Both the position numbers and the translations under genes were made by a program. A stretch of 64,000 bases of DNA from Streptomyces sp. NBC_01707. Its GTDB lineage: Bacteria > Actinomycetota > Actinomycetes > Streptomycetales > Streptomycetaceae. Location of the stretch: positions 4,278,001 through 4,342,000 of the forward strand of contig NZ_CP109190.1 of assembly GCF_041438805.1 (NCBI RefSeq), in the 5' to 3' direction. This document shows positions 15,917 through 24,753 of this stretch, one piece after another; position 1 is the stretch's first letter, and every line of letters starts with the position of its first letter. The notes below the pieces were generated by a model. It saw only the letters and a list, made by a program, of their open reading frames with translations. It was not told where the DNA came from and searched no databases.

Positions 15917-16957
15917 TCAGGTCGTGGTCTTGACCGTGATCGTGCCGTCGACGATCTTCTTCTTCGCCTCGTCGAGCTTGGCCTGGATGTCCGTGAGGTG
16001 GTCACCCGTGGTGGTCAGCGAGACGCCGCCCTTGGCCAGGGAGTACGTCTGGACGCCGGTCAGCGGCTTACCGTCCTTGACGGACTTGATCAGGTCGTAG
16101 ACACCGGCGTCGACGTTCTTGACGACCGAGGTCAGGATCGTGTCCTTGTACTTCGCCAGCGCCGGGTCCAGGGCCTGGTCGGAGTCGACACCGATGGACC
16201 AGGCACCCTTCTGGCCCGCGACGGCCTCGATCGAACCGGCACCGGAACCGCCCGCGGCGGCGAAGATGACGTCCGCGCCCTTGTCGAGCATGCCCTTGGC
16301 GGCGGCCTCACCCTTGTCGGGGCTACCGAAGCCGGACAGGTCCGAACCGGTGGACAGGTACTGGATCTGCACCTTGGCCTTCGGGTTCGTGTCCAGGACA
16401 CCCTGCTGGAAGCCCGCGGCGAACTTCTTGATCAGCGGAAGGTCCACACCGCCGATGAAGCCGACCTGGCCGTCCTTCGACTTCAGCGCCGCCGCGACAC
16501 CGGCGAGGTACGAGCCCTGCTCCTCGGTGAAGACGATGGAGGCGACGTTCTTGGCGTCGGAGACCGAGTCGACCAGACCGAAGTTGACCTTCGGGTACTT
16601 CGGGGCGATCTTGTCGACCGCGTCCTTGTACGCGAAGCCGATCGCGATGACCGGGTTGTAGCCGCCCTCGGCGAGCGACTGCAGGCGCTGCTCGCGGTCG
16701 GCCGGAGTCTCACCGTTCTTGGCGGTGAGCTCCTTCGTCTGGGCCTTGAACTCGGCCTTGGCCTTGTCCAGGCCGCGGGCGGCGGAGTCGTTGAACGAGT
16801 TGTCGCCACGGCCGCCCACGTCGTAGGCCATGCCGATCTTCATCTGGCCCTTGTCGGAGCTGGTGCTCTCGTCGGACGACTCGCCACACGCGGTGGCGGT
16901 GAGCGCGAGAGCCGCAGTGACAGCACACGCAGCGGTGATCTTGGATACCCGGCGCAA
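15917..16957 (-). CDS. BMP-family nucleoside-binding lipoprotein
   Basis: The substrate-capture component of the nucleoside transporter encoded just downstream. 346 residues: a signal peptide with lipobox ending LTATAC (Cys about 24), then a Bmp/PnrA-type periplasmic-binding fold recognisable from GRGDNSFNDSAARGL, AIGFAYKDAV and the FAAAGGSGAGSIEA block. The TTG at 16957 is chosen because GAAGGAG lies seven bases upstream and the signal peptide starts there. PnrA-like proteins bind purine or pyrimidine nucleosides. Neighbouring cdd, deoA and add, with a shared operator, support this substrate. Confidence 0.93.
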   Translation of the reverse strand: MRRVSKITAACAVTAALALTATACGESSDESTSSDKGQMKIGMAYDVGGRGDNSFNDSAARGLDKAKAEFKAQTKELTAKNGETPADREQRLQSLAEGGYNPVIAIGFAYKDAVDKIAPKYPKVNFGLVDSVSDAKNVASIVFTEEQGSYLAGVAAALKSKDGQVGFIGGVDLPLIKKFAAGFQQGVLDTNPKAKVQIQYLSTGSDLSGFGSPDKGEAAAKGMLDKGADVIFAAAGGSGAGSIEAVAGQKGAWSIGVDSDQALDPALAKYKDTILTSVVKNVDAGVYDLIKSVKDGKPLTGVQTYSLAKGGVSLTTTGDHLTDIQAKLDEAKKKIVDGTITVKTTT

Positions 16958-17017
16958 GGGAAGGCTCCTTCAAACCTGACCGAAGCGCCTCTTCCGGCGC
17001 TGGTTTCGCCGCGATCG

Positions 17018-17029
17018 TAACGCGCGTAG
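17018..17029. promoter_or_regulatory. Operator-like half-palindrome upstream of the BMP gene
   Basis: TAACGCGCGTAG keeps ten of the twelve bases of CTACGCGCGTAG and lies about 60 bases upstream of the BMP gene start. On the minus strand TACGAT, a possible -10, overlaps its downstream edge. It is the weakest of the four related sites. Confidence 0.5.
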
Positions 17030-17095
17030 ATGTCAGATAAAGCCCTGTACGGAAGCCGTTATCGGATCGTCGCGAACCGGCGGTGACCTGTCCGG

Positions 17096-18361
17096 TTACG
17101 AACGGTTGCCATCGAGCAAAGCTGCGGCGGTGAACAGCTCCACGCCAACGGTGATCGCCTCCTCGTCCGCATCGAAGTCTCCGCGGTGCAGGTCGAGGCG
17201 CCGGGTGTCCCCGGGCGTACGCACTCCGAGCCGTGCCATGGCCCCCGGAACGTGCTCCAGATACCAGGAGAAGTCCTCCCCGCCGAGGCTCTGCTCGGTG
17301 TCCTCGATCGCATACGATCCGCGGCGCCCGGCCATGGCGGCGGCCAGCAGCTCTGTCGTCCCCGGGTCGTTCACGACGGGTGGGACCCCACGGACATAGT
17401 TGATCACGGACTTGGCCCGATGCATTCCGGCCACCTCGTCGATGGCGGCATGGACCAGGTCCGGCGCCTCCCGCCACGCCGCCAGATCCAGGCAGCGGAC
17501 CGTCCCGGACAGTTCGGCGTGCTGCGGGATCACATTGCACGTGTGCCCGGCCACCAGCCGCCCCCAGGTGACCGCGAGCCCCCAGCGGGCGTCGACCCGG
17601 CGGGCGAGCAGCGCGGGCACCTCGGTGGCCACCTTCGCGGCGGCGGTGACCAGGTCGGTGGTCAGATGCGGACGGGCGGTGTGACCGCCGGGTCCGTCCA
17701 GGGTGACCTCGAGCCGGTCGCAGGCCGAGGTGATCGGCCCGGCCCGCAGCCCGATCCTGCCCACGTCGACCCTCGGGTCGCAGTGCACCCCGATGATCCG
17801 CCCGACGCCTTCCAGCACCCCCGCCTCGATCGCATCGGCCGCCCCGCCGGGCAGCACCTCCTCGGCCGGCTGGAAGATCAGCCGCACGGGGTGCGGCAGC
17901 AGCCCCTGCCGGTCGAGCTCGGCGAGGACGAGCCCGGCGCCGAGGACGGTGGTGGTGTGGATGTCGTGCCCACAGGCGTGCGCCCGGTCGGGGACGGTGG
18001 ACCGGTAGGGGACGCCGGCCTTGGTGTCCGGGATGGGCAGGGCGTCGATGTCCGCGCGGAGGGCGAGCATGGGCCGCGGATCGCCCGCCCGCCGGTCATC
18101 GCCCTCGTCCGAGCTCCGTGCCCCTCCTGATGTGCCGATGTCGCAGATCAGCCCGGTGCCGGTGGAGAGCACCCGGGGTTCGAGCCCGGCCTTCTCCAAC
18201 CGGGCCTTGATGGCCGCGGTGGTACGGAACTCCTGGTTGCCGAGCTCGGGGTGCATGTGCAGATCACGCCGGAAGGCGATCAGCTCGGCCCGCAGGGGTT
18301 CGGGCAGCGTGCCGGGCAGGGCGGCGTCCTCGGGCGGCTCGGGATCGGACTCGCGGGACAT
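17096..18361 (-). CDS. M20-family amidohydrolase/peptidase
   Basis: About 421 residues of the M20D amidohydrolase type (hippurate, N-acyl amino acid or IAA-conjugate hydrolases). Metal-site motifs are in order: RRDLHMHPELGNQE, RADIDALP, HACGHDIHT and QPAEE with the catalytic Glu pair, with SLGGEDFSWYL near the end. The ATG at 18361 follows AGGTGA at eight bases; an in-frame GTG at 18373 is possible. It is upstream of the BMP gene on the same strand but about 140 bases away. Involvement in nucleoside metabolism is not implied. Confidence 0.9.
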   Translation of the reverse strand: MSRESDPEPPEDAALPGTLPEPLRAELIAFRRDLHMHPELGNQEFRTTAAIKARLEKAGLEPRVLSTGTGLICDIGTSGGARSSDEGDDRRAGDPRPMLALRADIDALPIPDTKAGVPYRSTVPDRAHACGHDIHTTTVLGAGLVLAELDRQGLLPHPVRLIFQPAEEVLPGGAADAIEAGVLEGVGRIIGVHCDPRVDVGRIGLRAGPITSACDRLEVTLDGPGGHTARPHLTTDLVTAAAKVATEVPALLARRVDARWGLAVTWGRLVAGHTCNVIPQHAELSGTVRCLDLAAWREAPDLVHAAIDEVAGMHRAKSVINYVRGVPPVVNDPGTTELLAAAMAGRRGSYAIEDTEQSLGGEDFSWYLEHVPGAMARLGVRTPGDTRRLDLHRGDFDADEEAITVGVELFTAAALLDGNRS

Positions 18362-18642
18362 CAAGTGGTTCACCTGTTGAAGGGTAGGCCCCTTGCCCCC
18401 TCAACTGACCACAGATCAACAAAAGTTCAGCCGCATAGAGGAACAAAATACGGCGCCGGAGCGTGTGCCGTGAGATGGAGGTGGGTAAACTCACCCGTTT
18501 TCCCCCGAAGGCGTACGCCGCGGCCCGCCGGTCGGTCCGGACTCCACACGGCTTACGCTGCGTCGCCGGCCCGCTCGGTTCGAGTGCGTCGTACAAAGGA
18601 GCGGTCCCGGGGCGGGGCCGCGGGACGAGGGGGGCCTCGACG

Positions 18643-19917
18643 ATGCTCGACACCGTGGACCGGAGAGTTCAGCCGTGCCCGGAGTGCGGAACAGAGATCC
18701 GGACGGACCCCAGGTTCGTCGTGTGGTGCGCCGCCTGCGACTGGAACATGGATCCGGGAGAGCCCGAGGAGACCCCTGGGCGGCTGGAGCGGCTGCAGCG
18801 CAGGCTGGCCCGGCAGCACGGGGAGAAGCTGCTCGCCGAGGTGACGGCCGGTGTGACGCTGCGGCCCCGGCGCGACGGCGCCAGTGTCCTCGCCTACACC
18901 ATCGCTCTGGCCGTCCACGGCGTCACGGCTGCTCTGGTCGTCACCGGAATCCTGCTGGTGGTGCTCGGCTGGGGCAGCGCGCTGCCCCTGCTGGGCGCGG
19001 TTCTCCTGGGCATCGCCTGGCCCCTGCGACCCCGCTTCCAACAGCTTCCCGACGACGTGCCGGTGCTGTACCGGGCCGATGCGCCCGAGCTGTTCCGCCT
19101 GATCGCCGAGGTCGCCGAGGCCGTCGGCACGGCGGGGGTGCACGCGGTTGTCGTGACCGTCGACGTGAACGCGTCCGTCAGCACGTACGGACTGCGGCAG
19201 CGCCGGCGGCTGGAGATCGGACTCGGTCTCTGGGAGATCCTGACGCCGCAGCAGCGGATCGCACTGCTGGGGCACGAGCTCGGACATTACGCCAACGGGG
19301 ACACCCGCCACGGGCTGATCATCGCGAACGCACTGCGCTCGCTGACCACGTGGAGGTATCTGCTGAACCGGATCCCGCAGCCCACCCTCGGCGAGGTGGC
19401 GCTCAACGCGTTGTATCTGCTGCCCCGTTGCGCGGTCCTGGGTGTACTCATGCTGCTCGACCACCTGACGTTTCGCGCCACGCAGCGCGGCGAGTACCTG
19501 GCGGACTCCTTCGCCGCCCGAGCCGGGTCCACCGAAGCGGCCGTGGGGCTCCTCGACCGCCTGCTGGTCGGCGACTCCGCCACGTCCGCGCTGCTGCGCG
19601 AAGCCAACACCAAGCAGGTGGCGCGGGCCGGGAACCCGGCGCGCGAGGAGGCCTGGCTCGGCCTCTGGAAGCGGCTGGCCGCCCACATGGACTCGCTCCC
19701 GCAGAGCGAGTACGAGCGTCAGCGGCGCTGCAGTGCGTTGCGGGGACACGGCGTCGACACGACCCACCCGCCCACCCATCTACGCCGCGCCTGCCTGCTC
19801 ACCGGGGCTCCGACGGCCGCCGAGGTGGTGGCGGCTCCCGAGCGGCAGGCCGCTCTCGATGCCGAACTGGCCAAGGCCCGGGAGACATTGGCGCGCGAGA
19901 TCCTCAACGGAAGCTAG
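18643..19917 (+). CDS. M48-family membrane metalloprotease with zinc ribbon
   Basis: About 424 residues: an N-terminal zinc-ribbon-like pair (CPECG and CAAC), two hydrophobic segments near residues 85-130, then an HtpX/M48 catalytic domain with HELGHYANGD and a third-ligand region GEYLADSFAA. Such enzymes cut membrane or envelope proteins under stress; the substrate is unknown. The ATG at 18643 is preceded by a GAGGGGGG stretch; the in-frame upstream region to 18463 is basic and lacks domain character. The 281-base region upstream shows no other gene. Confidence 0.85.
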   Translation: MLDTVDRRVQPCPECGTEIRTDPRFVVWCAACDWNMDPGEPEETPGRLERLQRRLARQHGEKLLAEVTAGVTLRPRRDGASVLAYTIALAVHGVTAALVVTGILLVVLGWGSALPLLGAVLLGIAWPLRPRFQQLPDDVPVLYRADAPELFRLIAEVAEAVGTAGVHAVVVTVDVNASVSTYGLRQRRRLEIGLGLWEILTPQQRIALLGHELGHYANGDTRHGLIIANALRSLTTWRYLLNRIPQPTLGEVALNALYLLPRCAVLGVLMLLDHLTFRATQRGEYLADSFAARAGSTEAAVGLLDRLLVGDSATSALLREANTKQVARAGNPAREEAWLGLWKRLAAHMDSLPQSEYERQRRCSALRGHGVDTTHPPTHLRRACLLTGAPTAAEVVAAPERQAALDAELAKARETLAREILNGS

Positions 19918-20063
19918 CGCACCGGACGTCGGTCCGGACCGGTCGAACGTCTTCACGTACGCCCGGACAACCGCCGCGTCCGGGGATGATGGCGTCATGC
20001 ACGACGCGGCCGGAGCGCCGGGGAAATGACCGGCGCGGGAGGCAGCCTGTCCCCTCACTCCGC

Positions 20064-20083
20064 GAGCATGGGATCCCATGCTC
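20064..20083. repeat. 20-bp perfect palindrome between convergent genes
   Basis: GAGCATGGGATCCCATGCTC is self-complementary with no loop. It lies between the 3' ends of the M48 protease and the polysialyltransferase-like genes and may act as a two-way terminator, although a loopless palindrome is also a possible protein-binding site. Confidence 0.5.
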
Positions 20084-20114
20084 CTCGATGCGGGTCGCAC
20101 CGCCCCGCCGGCGG

Positions 20115-21170
20115 CTAGGCCTTCGTGACCGCCGTCGCCCGCCACGGGGCCAGCCGCTGTACGTCGCGCGCCGTCTCCGTGACACCGCTCAGGAATCCCT
20201 GCGCGCGCGGCGACGCCGTGTCCCGCAGCCACTCCGGGGCGACGTCGCAGACCGCGACCTTGACCTCCGTGCCGACCAGTGCGAGCGGCAACGTGTGGAC
20301 GACGGTGGACGGGAAGCTCAGGACCGTGCGGCCGATCGGGCCGCGGCGAGCGATGAGTTCCAGGGGGAGGTCCGGACGGACGATCTCCAGTCCGGTGGCG
20401 GCCTCCAGGGCGTGGAGTTTCTCGGCGGACTCCCGGCGGTGGGCGAAGTACCGGGTCGCGCCGTGGGTCCGGGCCAGGGCGGAGACCGCCTCCAGGTACT
20501 GCTCCTGGTCGATGACGCCCGTCTCGACCAGGGATGTGCCGACCAGGTCCGCGCCCCGGGTGAGCAGCGGCGGACCGAAGCGGGCACGGGTCCAGGCAAA
20601 GGTGTTGGGGGTGACCGTGATGCCGGCCGGAGCCTCGACCGGCATCGCTGTGAATACCTCGACCGTACGGGTCCTCGACGGGGTGAAACGGCGGCGGGCG
20701 GTGGCCGTGACCGGGGCCAGGACCAGATCGCGCGCGCCTGAGGTGCCGCGCCGGTGCCAGCGCACCAGCCTCTCGCCGCGTGCCAGTTGGGCGACGAACT
20801 CCATCGTGGCCGTGCCGTCGTCGACCACCGTGAGGCGGCGGGCACGGACCATCGTGAGGAGCAGCTGCACATAGCGGGAGAACGGGTCGCCGATCACGAT
20901 CCGGTCCGCCCTGCGCAGCAGCCCCGTCAGTGCGCGCAGGGTCTTCAGCGGCGCACCCGCGCCGCCGCGCGCCTCCTGCCAGCGCACGGTGGCGCCTTCG
21001 TCGCGGGCCAGCTCCGCCATCCGGCGCAGCTGACCGCGCGACATCGGGTCGACCGGGGGGAGGACGACGACCGTCATGTCCGATCGGACCAGGTCGTCGC
21101 CTCCCTCTGTGTAGGCCCACTCCAGGACGTTCAGGAGCTGGACCGGGCTCTCGACGAAGGCGAGGTTCAC
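20115..21170 (-). CDS. Polysialyltransferase-family glycosyltransferase
   Basis: A 351-residue protein of the alpha-2,8-polysialyltransferase (POLYST/DUF6716-neighbour) type. The N-terminus MNLAFVESPVQLLNVLEWAY is typical, and later blocks include VIGDPFSRYVQL, VVDDGTATMEF and LSFPSTVVHTLPL. It would extend a nonulosonic acid chain from CMP-activated sugar on the cytoplasmic face. It is the last gene of a minus-strand operon (DUF6716-like protein, NeuA-HAD, NeuB, this gene), 11 bases after neuB. In S. coelicolor the equivalent region has been tied to teichulosonic acid (recalled, not checked). Confidence 0.82.
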   Translation of the reverse strand: MNLAFVESPVQLLNVLEWAYTEGGDDLVRSDMTVVVLPPVDPMSRGQLRRMAELARDEGATVRWQEARGGAGAPLKTLRALTGLLRRADRIVIGDPFSRYVQLLLTMVRARRLTVVDDGTATMEFVAQLARGERLVRWHRRGTSGARDLVLAPVTATARRRFTPSRTRTVEVFTAMPVEAPAGITVTPNTFAWTRARFGPPLLTRGADLVGTSLVETGVIDQEQYLEAVSALARTHGATRYFAHRRESAEKLHALEAATGLEIVRPDLPLELIARRGPIGRTVLSFPSTVVHTLPLALVGTEVKVAVCDVAPEWLRDTASPRAQGFLSGVTETARDVQRLAPWRATAVTKA

Positions 21171-21181
21171 CGGTCGGCCCG

Positions 21182-22117
21182 TCAGACCGCGGCCGGCTCG
21201 GCGACCGGGGCCGCCTCGGTGTTCTCGGCGACGACGCCCGCGACGCGGCGGAGCTTCTTCATCGGGCCGAGCTCGGACTCGTACACCTTCTTGACGCCGT
21301 CACCCAGGGAGGCCTCGATCGTGCGGATGTCGCGGACGAGGCGGGTGAGGCCCTGCGGCTCGACCGAGGCGGCCTGGTCGGAACCCCACATGGCGCGGTC
21401 GAGGGTGATGTGACGCTCGACGAACGCGGCGCCGAGGGCGACGGCGGCGAGGGTCGTCTGGAGGCCGGTCTCGTGGCCGCTGTAACCGATCGGGACGTTC
21501 GGGTACTCCTGCTGAAGGGTGTTGATGACGCGCAGGTTCAGCTCCTCCGCCTTCGCGGGGTACGTCGAAGTGGCGTGGCAGAGCAGGATGTTGTCGCTGC
21601 CGAGGACCTCGACCGCGTGGCGGATCTGGCGCGGGGTCGACATGCCGGTGGAGAGGATGATCGTGCGGCCGGTGGCGCGCAGCGAGCGGAGCAGCTCGTC
21701 GTCGGTCAGCGAGGCCGAGGCGACCTTGTGGGCGGGGATGTCGAACTTCTCGAGGAAGGCGACGGCCTCGGTGTCCCACGGGGAGGCGAACCAGTCGATG
21801 CCGCGCTTGGCGCAGTGGTCGGAGATGGCCTGGTACTCGGCCTCGCCGAACTCGACGCGGTGGCGGTAGTCGATGTACGTCATCCGGCCCCACGGGGTGT
21901 CGCGCTCGATGTCCCACTGGTCGCGCGGGGTGCAGATCTCCGGGGTGCGCTTCTGGAACTTGACGGCGTCGCAGCCGGCTTCGGCGGCCACGTCGATCAG
22001 CGCGAGGGCGTTGTCGAGGTCACCGTTGTGGTTGATGCCGATCTCGCCGGTGATGTAGACGGGCTGACCGGGGCCGGCGGTGCGGGTGCCGAGGGTGCGC
22101 AGGCGGGAGGTGCTCAT
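21182..22117 (-). CDS. neuB: NeuB-type nonulosonic (Kdn/sialic) acid synthase
   Basis: Condenses phosphoenolpyruvate with a six-carbon sugar or its phosphate to make a nine-carbon acid; Kdn is expected here. 311 residues. TIM-barrel motifs are GEIGINHNGD, DAVKFQKRTP, DWFASPWDTEAV, STGMST, GYSGHE and ERHITLDRAMWGSDQ. Family members usually run to about 345 residues with a C-terminal antifreeze-like SAF domain. This protein stops after the barrel with an Ala/Glu tail, so the SAF domain is absent. It is spaced 12 bases from the NeuA fusion upstream. Confidence 0.92.
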   Translation of the reverse strand: MSTSRLRTLGTRTAGPGQPVYITGEIGINHNGDLDNALALIDVAAEAGCDAVKFQKRTPEICTPRDQWDIERDTPWGRMTYIDYRHRVEFGEAEYQAISDHCAKRGIDWFASPWDTEAVAFLEKFDIPAHKVASASLTDDELLRSLRATGRTIILSTGMSTPRQIRHAVEVLGSDNILLCHATSTYPAKAEELNLRVINTLQQEYPNVPIGYSGHETGLQTTLAAVALGAAFVERHITLDRAMWGSDQAASVEPQGLTRLVRDIRTIEASLGDGVKKVYESELGPMKKLRRVAGVVAENTEAAPVAEPAAV

Positions 22118-22129
22118 GGGGGTGTTTCC

Positions 22130-23374
22130 TTACTTGGTGGTGTTGTTGGTGGGGGTGGACTGGTGGTTTGTGAGAGTGGGGCCGAGCAGCCAGGCCGCGA
22201 TTTCGCGGATGGCACCGAAGCCGCCGGGGGTGGTCGTGACGGCGCGCGCGGCGGCGCGTACCGAGTCGTGGGCGCTGGCGACGGCGACGGGCCAGCCGGC
22301 GAGGGCGAAGCAGGGCAGGTCATTGACGTCGTTGCCGACGTAGAGCACCCGCTCGGGCGCGATGCCCTGCTCGTCGCACCACTGCTTGAGCGCGAGGTCC
22401 TTGCGGTCGATGCCGTGCAGGACGGGGATCCTGAGCTTGTTGGCCCGGGCGGCGACGACCGGGTTCTGCTCGGTGGACAGGATGAGAAGGTCCAGCCCGG
22501 ACTTGCGCAGGGCCGCGATGCCCAGGCCGTCGCCGCGGTGGACGGCGACGATCTCGCGCCCGTCGGCGTCGATGAGGACGCGGTCGTCGGTCTGGGTGCC
22601 GTCGAAGTCGAGGACGACCGCGTCGATGTCGTCGCGGGTCGGCAGCGGCGACGGGTCGAGTAGCGGCGCGAGGGCGCGGGCACGGGCCAGGTCGTGCGGG
22701 TCGTCGATCTCCAGGACCCGCGCGGGGTCGGTGCGGACCAGCGCGGTGTCGCCGAAGAAGCGGTGGCGGTGGGTGCGGAAGCCGGCGACGTCCATCGCGT
22801 ACGCCGCGCCGGTCTCCAGCAGGTCCTCGGGGCGGTCCTGCCGCATCTGCCGGACGCCCTTGTCGTGGTTGACGCCGTAGGCGTGGTCCTCGACGGCGGT
22901 GCCGTCGCGCCATATGAAGCCGTGGAAGGGAGCCACGGTGACGGCCGTGTCGGCACCTTCGCGGGCGACCGCCGCGGCCACGCCGTCGATGTCCTCGCGA
23001 GTGAGGAAGGGGCTGGTGCACTGGACCAGCAGCACCACGTCGACGGTGCGGCCGTGCGTCGCCTCGTACGCGTCGAGGGCGTGCAGCACCGCGTCCTCGC
23101 TGCTCGACCTGTCGCCCGCGATGGCCGCGGGACGCTGCACGCAGTGCAGCCGCTCGGAGGCCCCCAGCGCGTCACCCGCGGCCCGCGCGACGGCGGCGAT
23201 GGAAGCGTCGTCGGTCGTCACCACGACGTCGGTGACCTCGCTCGAGCCGAGACAGGCCTGCACCGCGCGGGCGACCAGCGGTATGCCACCGACCTGGGCG
23301 ATGTTCTTGGCCGGGACGCCCTTGGATCCGCCGCGGGCGGGGATCACGGCGAGCACGGTCGGGGTCGGGGTCAT
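22130..23374 (-). CDS. neuA: CMP-nonulosonate cytidylyltransferase fused to HAD phosphatase
   Basis: A 414-residue two-domain enzyme. Residues 1-235 are a NeuA-type cytidylyltransferase (IPARGGSKGVPAKN at 11-24, then QCTSPF). Residues 250-400 are a KdsC-like HAD phosphatase (DFDGTQTDD at 256-264, then YVGNDVNDLPC). The fusion would dephosphorylate the nonulosonate-9-phosphate and activate it with CTP. The ATG at 23374 follows AGGAG by six bases; a GTG at 23398 would add eight residues. It sits between the DUF6716-like gene and neuB in a tight operon. Confidence 0.9.
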   Translation of the reverse strand: MTPTPTVLAVIPARGGSKGVPAKNIAQVGGIPLVARAVQACLGSSEVTDVVVTTDDASIAAVARAAGDALGASERLHCVQRPAAIAGDRSSSEDAVLHALDAYEATHGRTVDVVLLVQCTSPFLTREDIDGVAAAVAREGADTAVTVAPFHGFIWRDGTAVEDHAYGVNHDKGVRQMRQDRPEDLLETGAAYAMDVAGFRTHRHRFFGDTALVRTDPARVLEIDDPHDLARARALAPLLDPSPLPTRDDIDAVVLDFDGTQTDDRVLIDADGREIVAVHRGDGLGIAALRKSGLDLLILSTEQNPVVAARANKLRIPVLHGIDRKDLALKQWCDEQGIAPERVLYVGNDVNDLPCFALAGWPVAVASAHDSVRAAARAVTTTPGGFGAIREIAAWLLGPTLTNHQSTPTNNTTK

Positions 23375-23394
23375 CTCTGCTCCTGAAGTGGTGT

Positions 23395-24753
23395 TCACAG
23401 TTCACCCATCCGCCGGATCACGGGGGCGACCCGCTGGACTCCCTGCCGGTACGCCCCCCGCGCGGCCTCCCGGACGGCGTCGCGGACCGCGCCCCGCACC
23501 CCGCCGGTCTCGCGCGGCGCCGCCGCGCCCGGCAGCGGGTGCCCGTCCGGGGCCAGGTGGTGGCGGGCGAGGATGCCGGGGAGGTAGCCGGGGGCGGTGG
23601 CGGGTGTGTAGTACGGAGTGAGGTCGGGAAGGCGGTGCTCGGCCAGCAGTGCGTCGACGCGGGCGCGGGCGGTGTCGTAGGCCGTGTCGTACGTGCCGTC
23701 GGCGGCGACGCCCTGACCGGCCAGCCACTTCTCGTCGGGCTCCGGGTGGGAGCCGCCGTCGAGCCGGTCCCACGAGGTGAGCAGACCCGAGCCGATGAAG
23801 TGGTGGTTGCCGAGGGTCTCGCGGACGCCGAGGTCGGTGAGGATCGCGGTCGGGATGCGCCGGTGCAGGGACTCCAGCGCGGCGGTCGAGGAGACCGTGA
23901 CCAGCAGGTCGGTTCGGTCGAGGACCTCGCCCATGTGCCCGTACACCAGGCTGAAGTTGGGCGGCAGCCCGCCGGGAAGCTTCGCCGCGAGCCGCTGGTA
24001 CGGAAGTTCTTCGATGTGCGTGGTGTGCTCACCCGGCTTGGAGCGCAGCTTCAGCAGCACCTCGCGGTCGGGGTGCAGCCTGGCGTGCTCGACGAGCCGG
24101 CGCAGCAGGTACGTCCGGTCGGCTCGGGAGGCCGGTACCGAGGGCTGCGCTGCGAACACGACCGTGTCACGGCCCTCCTGCCGCCGATGGGGCGCGCCGC
24201 CGAGGAACGGCAGTGCGGCCTCCGTGACGGCCGAGGCGTCGGCGCCCACTCCCTCGTACACCGCGCGGAAACGCTCCGCGTCGTGTCGGGAGTTGGCGAG
24301 GACGACGTCCGCCCCGTGTCGCAGCAGCAGCCCGTCGGCGAGCTTCTCGTAGACGACACCGACATAGCCGGTGACGACGACGGGTCTGGCGGCCGACCGC
24401 AGGGCGGCGAGACCGTGCAGCATCGCCTGGACGGCGCCGCCGACCAGGGCGAGGACCACCAGGTCGTACCCCTCGTTCCGCACGGTGTCCAGGAACTCGA
24501 CGGCCGTCACCTCGCGCACCCGGCCGGTCTCGATCCCGACGTCGCCGACCTCGGCGAGCTGGCGCGGGGTCGGGGTCGCACGGCCGCGCAGCAGCAGTCC
24601 GGTGATCTCGACCGGCCGATCCGCTGCCCGGGGCGCGTCCGGGGCCCCGGTGGTCAGGCGGCGCGCGGTGAGCGCGCCCCATTTCCACCGGGTGTCCGAG
24701 TCGGCGAGTACGGCTACCCGGAGCGCCGTCGTCTTGCTGGTACGTGGGGGCAC
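23395..24753 (-). CDS. DUF6716-type putative glycosyltransferase
   Basis: About 452 residues. The N-terminal ADSDTRWKWGALTARRL block and the later TVSSTAALESLHRRIPT block resemble DUF6716 proteins, which sit with polysialyltransferases in wall-polymer loci; no catalytic residues are established. It is the first gene of the minus-strand operon. The GTG at 24753 is preceded by TAACTT ending exactly seven bases upstream, which suits a leaderless transcript, and this decided the start. The C-terminus is basic and may bind membrane. Confidence 0.75.
   Translation of the reverse strand: MPPRTSKTTALRVAVLADSDTRWKWGALTARRLTTGAPDAPRAADRPVEITGLLLRGRATPTPRQLAEVGDVGIETGRVREVTAVEFLDTVRNEGYDLVVLALVGGAVQAMLHGLAALRSAARPVVVTGYVGVVYEKLADGLLLRHGADVVLANSRHDAERFRAVYEGVGADASAVTEAALPFLGGAPHRRQEGRDTVVFAAQPSVPASRADRTYLLRRLVEHARLHPDREVLLKLRSKPGEHTTHIEELPYQRLAAKLPGGLPPNFSLVYGHMGEVLDRTDLLVTVSSTAALESLHRRIPTAILTDLGVRETLGNHHFIGSGLLTSWDRLDGGSHPEPDEKWLAGQGVAADGTYDTAYDTARARVDALLAEHRLPDLTPYYTPATAPGYLPGILARHHLAPDGHPLPGAAAPRETGGVRGAVRDAVREAARGAYRQGVQRVAPVIRRMGEL

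Noticed and set aside
14071..16005. Same-strand frame upstream of the first permease, open for over 600 codons
   Set aside because: It is out of frame with the ATPase gene over the same bases and codes for Arg/Pro/Ala-rich nonsense; the permease start at 14070 overlaps the ATPase stop.
18478..18496. GGTGGGTAAACTCACC-like inverted repeat upstream of the M48 protease gene
   Set aside because: Imperfect and short, with no partner regulator or promoter geometry to support it.
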